From Candidatus Zixiibacteriota bacterium (lineage in GTDB: Bacteria > Zixibacteria > MSB-5A5 > JAABVY01 > JAHJOQ01): 5,868 nt of DNA. The notes under the pieces are model-generated. The model did not search any database. It saw only the letters and a list, made by a program, of their open reading frames with translations, and was not told where the DNA came from. Positions 1-5,681 of this stretch are shown in pieces. The number at the start of each line of letters is the position of its first letter. Positions within the stretch are counted from its first letter, which is position 1. The translations under genes were made by a program, and so were the position numbers. The stretch spans positions 1 through 5,868 of the forward strand of contig JAJRZO010000342.1 in the NCBI GenBank assembly GCA_024275215.1, given 5' to 3'.

Positions 1-85
1 ATATTATATCAATACCAAGAATCCAGTTGCTCAACAGGAGTTGACTGACGAGATACGCCGCATCGCTCCCTGGCTTCTTCAGTGA
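1..85 (+). CDS. 3' end of an unidentified upstream gene (partial)
   Basis: An open frame runs in from the left edge (first full codon at base 2) and stops at TGA 83-85, giving 27 residues that end in ELTDEIRRIAPWLLQ. The tail looks like an amphipathic helix with ordinary residue use, and the other two + frames close within about 50 bases, so this is the best candidate for the end of a real gene. I do not recognise the family, and a tail this short cannot be assigned. It lies 225 bases before flgF, so it is probably a separate transcription unit or a distant operon neighbour. It could also be a chance open frame, because only 85 bases are visible. Confidence 0.45.
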   Translation, partial: YYINTKNPVAQQELTDEIRRIAPWLLQ

Positions 86-161
86 TGAATCTTTCCCGAA
101 ACAGACTCGCAGCGTTGGAAATTTGATCCCTGATTCTGGAAAGAATTTCTGTTAATGTTTG

Positions 162-189
162 CTCAGGCGATCTGCCGGTTTAGTTTTTT
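162..189 (+). terminator. weak intrinsic-terminator-like stretch
   Basis: A short GGC/GCC stem (166-168 with 174-176, loop of 5) has possible outer CT/AG pairs (162-163 with 182-183) across an internal loop. A run of six T follows at 184-189. It lies between the upstream gene end at 85 and flgF, where a terminator would be expected. The stem is much weaker than a typical Rho-independent terminator, so this is only a candidate. Confidence 0.2.
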
Positions 190-273
190 CATGTAATGTT
201 TTCTGCCATATCGCGCGGTCAAATATAAACTTACGACAATTATTCGCTTCGCAGTCAGGCTCGATAATGCTGA

Positions 274-289
274 TGGCATGCCTTTCGCT
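274..289 (+). promoter_or_regulatory. candidate sigma-54 (RpoN) promoter for the flg operon
   Basis: TGGCATG at 274-280 and TCGCT at 285-289 resemble the -24/-12 consensus TGGCAC-N5-TTGCW. The near-invariant GG (275-276) and GC (287-288) are separated by exactly 10 bases. The mismatches are the sixth base of the -24 box (T for C) and the second of the -12 box (C for T). It is the only exact GG-N10-GC element I found between the upstream stop and flgF. The predicted start of transcription is near base 300, leaving about 11 bases of leader that begin at the Shine-Dalgarno. Sigma-54 control of rod and ring genes is known in several flagellated diderms. Competing candidates nearby are weaker: a TATAAA -10 at 224-229 and a sigma-28-like CTCGATAA at 260-267, both with poor -35 boxes. 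Confidence 0.4.
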
Positions 290-300
290 CAATAGTGTGC

Positions 301-305
301 GGAGG
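301..305 (+). promoter_or_regulatory. strong ribosome binding site of flgF
   Basis: A full GGAGG core sits 5 bases before ATG 311. It fixes the flgF start, which also matches the family's usual N-terminus. If the sigma-54 candidate is right, this site lies at the extreme 5' end of the transcript. Confidence 0.8.
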
Positions 306-310
306 TTTGT

Positions 311-1045
311 ATGATCAAAGGTCTGTACCGCGCGGCATCGGGAATGCTTCCGCGCACAACAAATCAGGAAGTTATCTCCAATAATCTCGCTAATGCCAAC
401 ACTGTTGGCTACAAGCGGCAGAGTTTGTTCATCGAAGAATTGACTCGGGCAGAGCAAAGAGTTGCACCGAGTCAGGAGAATTGGGAGACCCCTATGCTGA
501 GCGACATTTATACCGACTATTCACAGGCAGTTCTCGAACCTACCGGCAATGATCTGAACCTTGCTCTCGACGGCAGCGGATTTATGATCGTAGAGTCACC
601 CGACGGTGAGCAATTCTACACGAGAGCGGGCGATTTCACTATCTCAACTGATGGTGATATTGTCACGACCGATGGATACACACTTATGACCGATGCGGGG
701 CCTATCAACCTACAGGCCGGCAGCAAACTCGAGGTCGGCATGGATGGCGCTGTGAGTGTCGACGGTCAGCAAATCGGTATGCTCGAACTGATCGACTTCG
801 AGAAACCCTACAATTTGGAGCGTATCAGCGGATCGCTGTTCAAAGCTTCGGATAATGCCGTTGCTGTTGAAACTCAAAATTTGTTTGTGAGGCAAGGATT
901 TGTCGAACGCGCGAATGTCGATGTCATCAGTGAGATGGTAGAAATGATCGCGTCATTCAGAGACTACGAGGCAAACCAGAAGGCAATCCAAATAATCGAC
1001 GAAAGTGTCGATCGGACAGTCAACGACGTCGGTTCTAAAAGATAA
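311..1045 (+). CDS. flgF: flagellar proximal rod protein FlgF
   Basis: FlgF is a structural subunit of the flagellar proximal rod in the periplasm, exported by the flagellar type III apparatus. The 244 residues match the usual family length. The N-terminus (residues 1-37) is the rod/hook signature, with YRAASGM at 6-12 and NNLANANTVGYKR at 24-36. There is no cleavable signal peptide, as expected for a type III-exported axial protein. A central D1-type domain carries DLNLALDGSGFM at 81-92 and FYTRAGDFTIS at 102-112. The C-terminal helix (about 196-236) carries the conserved block GFVERANVDVISEMVEMI and SFRDYEANQKAIQ. It is distinguished from FlgG by its shorter length and by lacking the FlgG-specific segment after residue 45. 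It is the first gene of the visible operon, 14 bases before flgG. Confidence 0.95.
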   Translation: MIKGLYRAASGMLPRTTNQEVISNNLANANTVGYKRQSLFIEELTRAEQRVAPSQENWETPMLSDIYTDYSQAVLEPTGNDLNLALDGSGFMIVESPDGEQFYTRAGDFTISTDGDIVTTDGYTLMTDAGPINLQAGSKLEVGMDGAVSVDGQQIGMLELIDFEKPYNLERISGSLFKASDNAVAVETQNLFVRQGFVERANVDVISEMVEMIASFRDYEANQKAIQIIDESVDRTVNDVGSKR

Positions 1046-1059
1046 CGGAGTAAAATGAA

Positions 1060-1848
1060 ATGATAAAAGCTATGAGAACGGCTGCAAGCGGTATGGCTGC
1101 GCAGCAGATGAATGTTGATACGATTGCCAACAACCTGGCGAATGTCAATACTACCGGATTCAAACGCAGCAAACTCGAATTTCAGGATATGCTGTACAAG
1201 CATATCAGGCAGGCTGGTTCATCGGCGATGACTGGTACTGTTGTTCCGACCTCACTGGAAGTTGGATATGGCACCAGACCTGTGTCGAGTGTACGACAGT
1301 TTCAGGTAGGCGATCTGTCGGAGACAGGCAATCCACTCGATCTTGCAATCGAGGGAAACGGTTTTTTCCAGGTCACGCTGCCTGATGGTACGGTCGCATA
1401 CACTCGCGATGGGTCGTTCAAGTTATCGCAGGACGGCCAGCTTTCTACATCTGATGGTTTTCTTGTAACACCGGAGATTACCATTCCTGCTGATGCCGAG
1501 ATGATCTCAATTGGATTCGATGGCAAGGTTTATGCAAAAATTGTCGGTCAGGTTGATCCGCAGGAATTGGGACAACTCGAACTGGCGAAATTCATCAATC
1601 CGGCAGGTCTCGAAGCAATGGGACACAATCTGTTTACCCAGAGTGGCGCTTCGGGAGATCCGATTGCAGGTGTCCCGGGTGAAGATGGTCTCGGAAGAGT
1701 ATCACAAGGATACTTAGAATTGTCGAATGTCGATGTAGTTCAGGAGATGGTCAACATGATCGTCGCGCAAAGAGCTTACGAGGTCAACTCAAAGGCGATC
1801 CAGACATCGGATGAGATGTCCGGTATGGCCACGAACCTGAAGAGATAG
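1060..1848 (+). CDS. flgG: flagellar distal rod protein FlgG
   Basis: FlgG builds the distal rod that crosses the periplasm through the P and L rings. The 262 residues match the family length of about 260. Residues 1-36 hold the rod/hook signature (TAASGM 7-12, NNLANVNTTGFKR 24-36). Residues 41-75 hold the FlgG-specific stretch FQDMLYKHIRQ...LEVGYGTRPVS, known to stiffen the rod relative to the hook. GNGFFQVTLPDG (99-110) and YTRDGSF (114-120) mark the central domain. QGYLELSNVDVVQEMVNMI (216-234) and QRAYEVNSKAIQ (237-248) form the C-terminal helix. GGAG at 1047-1050 serves as the ribosome site with 9-base spacing. An out-of-frame ATGAAATGA at 1055-1063 overlaps the start and is not meaningful. 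Only 4 bases separate its stop from flgA. Confidence 0.97.
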   Translation: MIKAMRTAASGMAAQQMNVDTIANNLANVNTTGFKRSKLEFQDMLYKHIRQAGSSAMTGTVVPTSLEVGYGTRPVSSVRQFQVGDLSETGNPLDLAIEGNGFFQVTLPDGTVAYTRDGSFKLSQDGQLSTSDGFLVTPEITIPADAEMISIGFDGKVYAKIVGQVDPQELGQLELAKFINPAGLEAMGHNLFTQSGASGDPIAGVPGEDGLGRVSQGYLELSNVDVVQEMVNMIVAQRAYEVNSKAIQTSDEMSGMATNLKR

Positions 1849-1852
1849 AACC

Positions 1853-2536
1853 ATGCGAACACTTAGCATAGGATTGCTGTTGTTTTGCCTGGTCTCGTCG
1901 GGGATTCAAGCCAGCGACCGTGTTCTCAAAGCTGCGAAGCAATATCTGATCGAACGATTTGACCTCGATCCTGACGCTTCGAGTGTCACAATGCGAGATA
2001 ACAGATCGTTCGATATTGTACTTCCGACTGACGAGATTCATGTCTATTCCACGACGAGCCGCCCACCGCGCGGCGTTTACGGGTTGAAATTCGAGATCAT
2101 TCGCGATGGCAGTGTTATCAAGACGATCTCTTCGCCGGTCAGGGTGACGCTCTGGGCGAATGCGTTCATCGCATCCCGGCGGATAAAGAAGGGTGAGAAA
2201 ATAAATCCGAGCGATTTCAGGATCGAGAAGATAGATGCCACGAAGTCCATCGAAAGACTCAGAAATGTATCAGAGCCGCTTGAAGGTATGCGTGCGGCGA
2301 GGACAATCCCATCCGGAAAGCCGCTTGAGCGCGGGATGCTTCAACCGATTCCTGTCATCAGCCGTGGTGATAAGATTGCAATTAAGTGCACGGTCGGAGC
2401 GATGGATATCATGACGACCGGAGTCGCAAAAGAAGATGGCAGCCTCGGTGAGCAGATCGATGTGGTCAATGTACAGACGAAGCGAAAGATAGTCGCCATT
2501 GTGGATGGCCCCGGTGTAGCTGTCGTCAGACAATAG
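1853..2536 (+). CDS. flgA: P-ring assembly chaperone FlgA
   Basis: FlgA is a periplasmic chaperone needed for FlgI to polymerise into the P ring around the rod. The N-terminus has a Sec signal peptide (hydrophobic core about 5-17, likely cleavage after IQA at residue 20). Residues 21-100 form a poorly conserved N-terminal domain. From about 103 an SAF-type domain appears, with IKKGEKINPSDF at 111-122 and RAARTIPSGKPLERGML at 147-163. The C-terminal beta-clip region ends with GSLGEQIDVVN (196-206) and VAIVDGPGVAVV (214-225), typical of FlgA. The 227 residues are close to the enteric length of about 219. The ribosome site is weak (AAGAGA at 1840-1845 inside the last flgG codons), and the 4-base gap suggests coupling to flgG translation. 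Its place next to flgH and flgI fits the role. Confidence 0.93.
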   Translation: MRTLSIGLLLFCLVSSGIQASDRVLKAAKQYLIERFDLDPDASSVTMRDNRSFDIVLPTDEIHVYSTTSRPPRGVYGLKFEIIRDGSVIKTISSPVRVTLWANAFIASRRIKKGEKINPSDFRIEKIDATKSIERLRNVSEPLEGMRAARTIPSGKPLERGMLQPIPVISRGDKIAIKCTVGAMDIMTTGVAKEDGSLGEQIDVVNVQTKRKIVAIVDGPGVAVVRQ

Positions 2537-2546
2537 GAGAATTGCT

Positions 2547-3134
2547 ATGCGTACCTCTATATTTGAGATCACAGTCGTGGTCGCGTTATCTCTTTCAGTT
2601 GCCGTAAGTTCGGCATCGTCACTGGTCGGCGGAACGGGAAGTCTGTTCACCGACATCAAAGCGCATTCCGTAGGAGATATTCTTACTGTGCGCATTTATG
2701 AAGACGCAAAGGCGACGAATAACTCACAGACCAATGTCACAAAAGAAGGGACATTCGAGACCAAAGGCGGTCCCGGAATAGGTACGCTCGATTTCATACC
2801 ACTCTTTGGAGCAGCCGGAGAGAATAAGAATGAATACAAAGGTTCCGGCAATAATGTTCGCAGAGGAAATCTCACAGCGCGAATGACAGTGCAGGTCGTT
2901 GCGGTCAAGGCGAACGGCGATCTTGTGATCGAAGGGAACCGGGCGATTACGATCAACAACGATACTGAAACATTGGTTCTGAGCGGCGTCGTTAGACCAC
3001 AGGATGTCAATTCCGACAATTCGGTCGACTCATACAATATAGCTGAGGCAAAGATTTCATATCGCGGGAAAGGTCCTGCTACAACGGGATCAAGACCGGG
3101 GATCGTGATCCGTTTCCTGAACTGGATATTCTGA
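2547..3134 (+). CDS. flgH: flagellar L-ring protein FlgH, apparently not lipidated
   Basis: FlgH forms the outer-membrane L ring, the bushing for the rod. It is recognised by GGTGSLFTD (28-36, the family's SLF/SLW motif), VGDILTVRI (42-50), GNLTARMTVQVVAV and GDLVIEGNRAITINNDTE (107-141), LSGVVRPQDV (145-154) and the C-terminal ending PGIVIRFLNWIF (184-195). Residues 8-23 form a hydrophobic signal segment with a plausible signal peptidase I site near SSA (about 21-23). The protein contains no cysteine, so it lacks the lipobox that makes enteric FlgH a lipoprotein. At 195 residues it is shorter than the enteric protein of about 232. The ribosome site AGGAG (2535-2539) overlaps the flgA stop codon, implying coupling. 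The gap to flgI is 9 bases. Confidence 0.94.
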   Translation: MRTSIFEITVVVALSLSVAVSSASSLVGGTGSLFTDIKAHSVGDILTVRIYEDAKATNNSQTNVTKEGTFETKGGPGIGTLDFIPLFGAAGENKNEYKGSGNNVRRGNLTARMTVQVVAVKANGDLVIEGNRAITINNDTETLVLSGVVRPQDVNSDNSVDSYNIAEAKISYRGKGPATTGSRPGIVIRFLNWIF

Positions 3135-3143
3135 GGTGATGCA

Positions 3144-4259
3144 ATGCGCAGTAAATTCCTGATAGCGCTGATAATTATCATCGTACCCGTCATCTGGTTT
3201 CTGTCAGACGCTATGGCGGATGTGCGTGTCAAAGACATAGCCCGTATCAACAGCCAGAATGAAGTATCGTTGATCGGGTACGGACTGATCGTCGGACTGG
3301 AGGGGACCGGCGATGGCAAAGGGTCGACTTTTACGGTTCAGTCACTTGTCAACATGCTGCAACGGATGGGAGTGACTGTTCCCATTAACAAAGTCAAGAT
3401 CAAGAACGTGGCCGCTGTCGCAGTGACAGCGAGCCTTCCTCCTGGCACGAAGAAGGGGAGTAGCATCGACTGCACTGTCTCCTCCCTTGGCGATGCTACT
3501 TCCCTCAAAGGCGGTACGCTCCTGATGACTCCGATGAAATCACTATCGGGGGATATCTTCGGTTACGCTTCGGGGGCTGTTTCCATCGGCGGGTTCAATG
3601 TGCAGGTCGATGACAAGAACAAGATTGTCAATAACTATACGCTCGTTGGTCGCATTCCGAACGGTTTTCATGTTGAAACCGGTTTCCCGACGGAGGATTA
3701 CGATTTTAAGATTTTGCAGCTTACTCTGACCAATCCTGATTTTACTACGGCAAATCGGCTGAAGGATAAAATCAATGAAGTCTACCCCGGATGCGCATAT
3801 CCTCTTGATGCCGCCACAATCGAGTTGACAATTCCCGACACATTGCAGATGAAATCGGGATGGGTTGAGTTTGTGTCAAGAATCGAGAACATGACAGTTA
3901 ATCCGGACATACCGGCGCGTGTAGTGATAAACGAGAAGACAGGGACCATCGTCGCAGGTGAGAATGTCTCAATCGCTCCGGTGGCACTCGCGCATGGAAC
4001 CATCACTATATCGATACATTCCGTACCGGTCATTTCACAGCCTGCGCCGTTCTCACAGGGCAAGACTGTAGAAACTCAGGAGAGCTTCATAAATGTCGAT
4101 GACGAGGAGGCGAGGGTCATCAGTCTTCAGGAGAGAACGAACATATCCGAAGTTGCCTCTGCGCTGAATGCGATTGGCGCAACGCCGAGGGATGTCATAG
4201 CGATATTTCAGGCCTTGAAACAGGCAGGCGCCCTGAGGGCGGAGTTGATCATTCTGTAG
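3144..4259 (+). CDS. flgI: flagellar P-ring protein FlgI
   Basis: FlgI is the periplasmic subunit of the P ring, which sits in the peptidoglycan around the distal rod. A Sec signal peptide covers residues 1-25 (core about 5-20) with likely cleavage AMA|DVRVKD. The mature protein starts with the family's RVKDIARI and LIGYGLIVGLEGTGDG (43-58). Other landmarks are TASLPPGTKKGSSIDC (95-110), GGTLLMTP (123-130), ARVVINEKTGTIVAGENV (258-275) and the ending IGATPRDVIAIFQALKQAGALRAELIIL (344-371). The 371 residues compare with about 365 in enterics. The mature protein has two cysteines (110 and 217), at positions that do not look like the enteric disulfide pair, which lies further towards the C-terminus. 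The ribosome site GAGGTG (3133-3138) overlaps the flgH stop. An ATG at 3139 is out of frame. Confidence 0.97.
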   Translation: MRSKFLIALIIIIVPVIWFLSDAMADVRVKDIARINSQNEVSLIGYGLIVGLEGTGDGKGSTFTVQSLVNMLQRMGVTVPINKVKIKNVAAVAVTASLPPGTKKGSSIDCTVSSLGDATSLKGGTLLMTPMKSLSGDIFGYASGAVSIGGFNVQVDDKNKIVNNYTLVGRIPNGFHVETGFPTEDYDFKILQLTLTNPDFTTANRLKDKINEVYPGCAYPLDAATIELTIPDTLQMKSGWVEFVSRIENMTVNPDIPARVVINEKTGTIVAGENVSIAPVALAHGTITISIHSVPVISQPAPFSQGKTVETQESFINVDDEEARVISLQERTNISEVASALNAIGATPRDVIAIFQALKQAGALRAELIIL

Positions 4260-4274
4260 GAATCAGGAGAGGCG

Positions 4275-5111
4275 ATGCTGACTCAGGTCAACAATCACAC
4301 GCCGCTGCAGCAGGGATTCAAGGATTCTCCTGAGGCAAGGAGAATCAAGCTCGAAAAGGCTGCGCACGATTTCGAATCACTTTTCGTAAATCAACTTCTC
4401 AAGACAATGCGAGCGTCATTCGTTTCGGGGAATGATAAGGAAAGCGGTTTCGGTAAGGACATATTCATGTCGATAGCTGATGAAGCGTTTGCAAACAGCA
4501 TAAGTCAGACCGGCTCGTTCGGCATCGCCCAGACGATGTTGAAAGGACTGGAACGTCTCGAAAACCCGGGATTCGGTGAAAGTGATGATACACCAGATCA
4601 GCCTGAACAAGTTAGTTCAGAGGGGATTGTTTTGCCTGAACGAGACGAAATATCATTCAAACCAATCGAAACGGAACGATGGAGGCTGTCGATTCCAACG
4701 ACTACATCTGCTGTCGACAGACTCGTTGAGCGGGCTTCGAGACAACACGGTGTTGACCCTGATTTGATAAAAGCGGTAATCCGAGTCGAATCAGCCGGCG
4801 ACAGGTTTGCAGTCTCCAATCGAGGTGCGAAAGGGCTGATGCAGCTTACGGATACAACGGCGAATGATATGGGCGTATCAGATGTCTTCAACCCTCGACA
4901 AAACATCGATGGCGGGACGAAGTACCTGAGCAGACTGCTGCGGAAATACTCAGGAAATGTACGGCTTGCGCTTGCTGCTTACAACGCAGGACCGGGCGCA
5001 GTTGACAGGTATGGTGATGTGCCGCCGTATTCCGAAACGAGAAGCTATGTAGAGAAAGTATTGAGCTTTCTGAAGGGCGATATTGGCTCAAACCAGGACT
5101 CGCTAAAATAA
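4275..5111 (+). CDS. flgJ: FlgJ-type rod-cap protein fused to an SLT lytic transglycosylase domain
   Basis: This two-domain protein (278 residues) combines rod capping with peptidoglycan cutting. The N-terminal rod-binding domain (about 26-92) has the FlgJ pattern AAHDFESLFVNQLLKTMR (29-46) and ends in GSFGIAQTMLKGLE (80-93). Residues 94-145 form a charged, proline-containing linker. The C-terminal domain (about 146-266) is an SLT (GH23-type) lytic transglycosylase: IRVESAGD with the likely catalytic Glu172, GLMQLTDTTA (187-196), ALAAYNAGPGAVDRYG (232-247) and PPYSETRSYV (250-259). In Salmonella FlgJ the enzymatic half is instead a GH73-type glucosaminidase. The predicted role is to open the cell wall where the rod tip emerges. 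There is no N-terminal signal peptide, so export is presumably through the flagellar type III channel, as for other FlgJ. AGGAG at 4265-4269 precedes ATG by 5 bases. Confidence 0.93.
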   Translation: MLTQVNNHTPLQQGFKDSPEARRIKLEKAAHDFESLFVNQLLKTMRASFVSGNDKESGFGKDIFMSIADEAFANSISQTGSFGIAQTMLKGLERLENPGFGESDDTPDQPEQVSSEGIVLPERDEISFKPIETERWRLSIPTTTSAVDRLVERASRQHGVDPDLIKAVIRVESAGDRFAVSNRGAKGLMQLTDTTANDMGVSDVFNPRQNIDGGTKYLSRLLRKYSGNVRLALAAYNAGPGAVDRYGDVPPYSETRSYVEKVLSFLKGDIGSNQDSLK

Positions 5112-5112
5112 T

Positions 5113-5136
5113 GATCAAGTTATGAGCAATTTGATC
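5113..5136 (+). other. stem-loop in the flgJ-flgN gap
   Basis: GATCAAGTT (5113-5121) can pair with AATTTGATC (5128-5136). This gives a 9-bp stem, including one G-U pair, around a six-base loop (5122-5127). It begins two bases after the flgJ stop and ends 12 bases before the flgN Shine-Dalgarno. No T-run follows, so it does not look like an intrinsic terminator on the + strand. It could mark an mRNA processing or stabilising site, an operator-like inverted repeat, or chance, since the stem is AT-rich. Confidence 0.35.
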
Positions 5137-5148
5137 CGAAAAAACAAC

Positions 5149-5153
5149 AGGAG
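5149..5153 (+). promoter_or_regulatory. ribosome binding site that fixes the GTG start of flgN
   Basis: AGGAG lies 5 bases before GTG 5159. No in-frame ATG is available near this point (the next in-frame Met is residue 63). The site therefore decides the non-ATG start. Confidence 0.75.
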
Positions 5154-5158
5154 AGAAA

Positions 5159-5656
5159 GTGGAATCGCTGTTTAAGAAACTGACCGATATCGTTGCAAGA
5201 GAAGTGGAACAGTTCGAGTTGTTCCTCAAGCTCTTGACTGAACAACAGGATTATCTGGTCGGAAATGATGTTGAGAACCTGAACAGGGTTGTGAAAGCTC
5301 AGGAGGAAGCGATTCTGGTTCTGAAAGATCTGGAAGCATCACGGATGAGAGTTGTTGAGGCAATATCGGAGAGAAGCGACAATGACCCGACAGATATGAC
5401 ATTGTCGAAGATTGCTGAAACATTTGCAATTCCACAGTCGGGAAAACTGGAAAAGATGCAACAATCATTATTGGAACTTCATGAACGAGTGAGCAGGGCA
5501 AAAGACAGGAATGAATTTCTGATAAAGAAATCGATGGAGCATATCGATGGAACTGTGCGGATGCTGGCATCAAGTGGAGTTGAAGTGCCGACATACAAGA
5601 ATGGAAATGATGTCGAGCAGTCCAAGCAGAGCATCGCAGTAGATCGCACAGCATGA
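5159..5656 (+). CDS. flgN: flagellar export chaperone FlgN
   Basis: FlgN-family proteins are cytoplasmic chaperones that keep the hook-junction proteins FlgK and FlgL soluble and deliver them to the type III export gate. The 165-residue product is almost wholly helical. A first long helix (about 1-72) is rich in Leu, Glu and Gln and includes LLTEQQDYLVGNDVENLNRV. A second helix (about 95-138) includes the FlgN-like RNEFLIKKSMEHI at 117-129. The tail (about 141-165) is polar and probably disordered. There is no signal peptide or membrane segment. FlgN sequences diverge strongly, so the call rests on the coiled-coil pattern, the length and the position directly before flgK. It starts with GTG and is separated from flgK by 25 bases. 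Confidence 0.85.
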   Translation: MESLFKKLTDIVAREVEQFELFLKLLTEQQDYLVGNDVENLNRVVKAQEEAILVLKDLEASRMRVVEAISERSDNDPTDMTLSKIAETFAIPQSGKLEKMQQSLLELHERVSRAKDRNEFLIKKSMEHIDGTVRMLASSGVEVPTYKNGNDVEQSKQSIAVDRTA

Positions 5657-5681
5657 CGCATTGGAAAGGACCGGGAATCGG

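Noticed and set aside
85..126. ATG overlapping the upstream stop (TGATG) that opens a 13-codon frame
   Set aside because: It is too short, has no ribosome site of note and has no recognisable product.
118..149. AT-rich imperfect hairpin (GAAATT with AATTTC) after the upstream gene
   Set aside because: The stem is interrupted by an internal loop, is AT-only in its main arm and lacks a clear T-run, so it is not convincing as a terminator.
241..267. Sigma-28-like element TATT-N15-CTCGATAA upstream of flgF
   Set aside because: The -10 matches 6 of 8 but the -35 only 2 of 4. The sigma-54 element a few bases downstream is better.
152..457. Minus-strand open frame of 101 codons spanning the leader and the start of flgF
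   Set aside because: It overlaps the well-supported flgF start, has no recognisable family features, and its product looks like antisense of coding DNA.
2696..3319. Minus-strand open frame of 207 codons opposite flgH and flgI
   Set aside because: It lies wholly against two confidently identified genes. Its Ser/Pro/Ile/Thr-rich product is typical of an antisense shadow.
5076..5083. GGCGATAT inside the end of flgJ, resembling a sigma-28 -10 box (6 of 8 matches to GCCGATAA)
   Set aside because: No TAAA-like -35 lies about 15 bases upstream (AGTA there), so it is probably coding sequence by chance.
5111..5125. Four-codon ORF (MIKL) whose ATG overlaps the flgJ stop as TAATG, followed by a 17-codon ORF at 5122-5175 overlapping the flgN start
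   Set aside because: Neither has a ribosome site, both are tiny, and the second runs out of frame into flgN. The resemblance of ATGATCAA to the flgF start is most likely chance.
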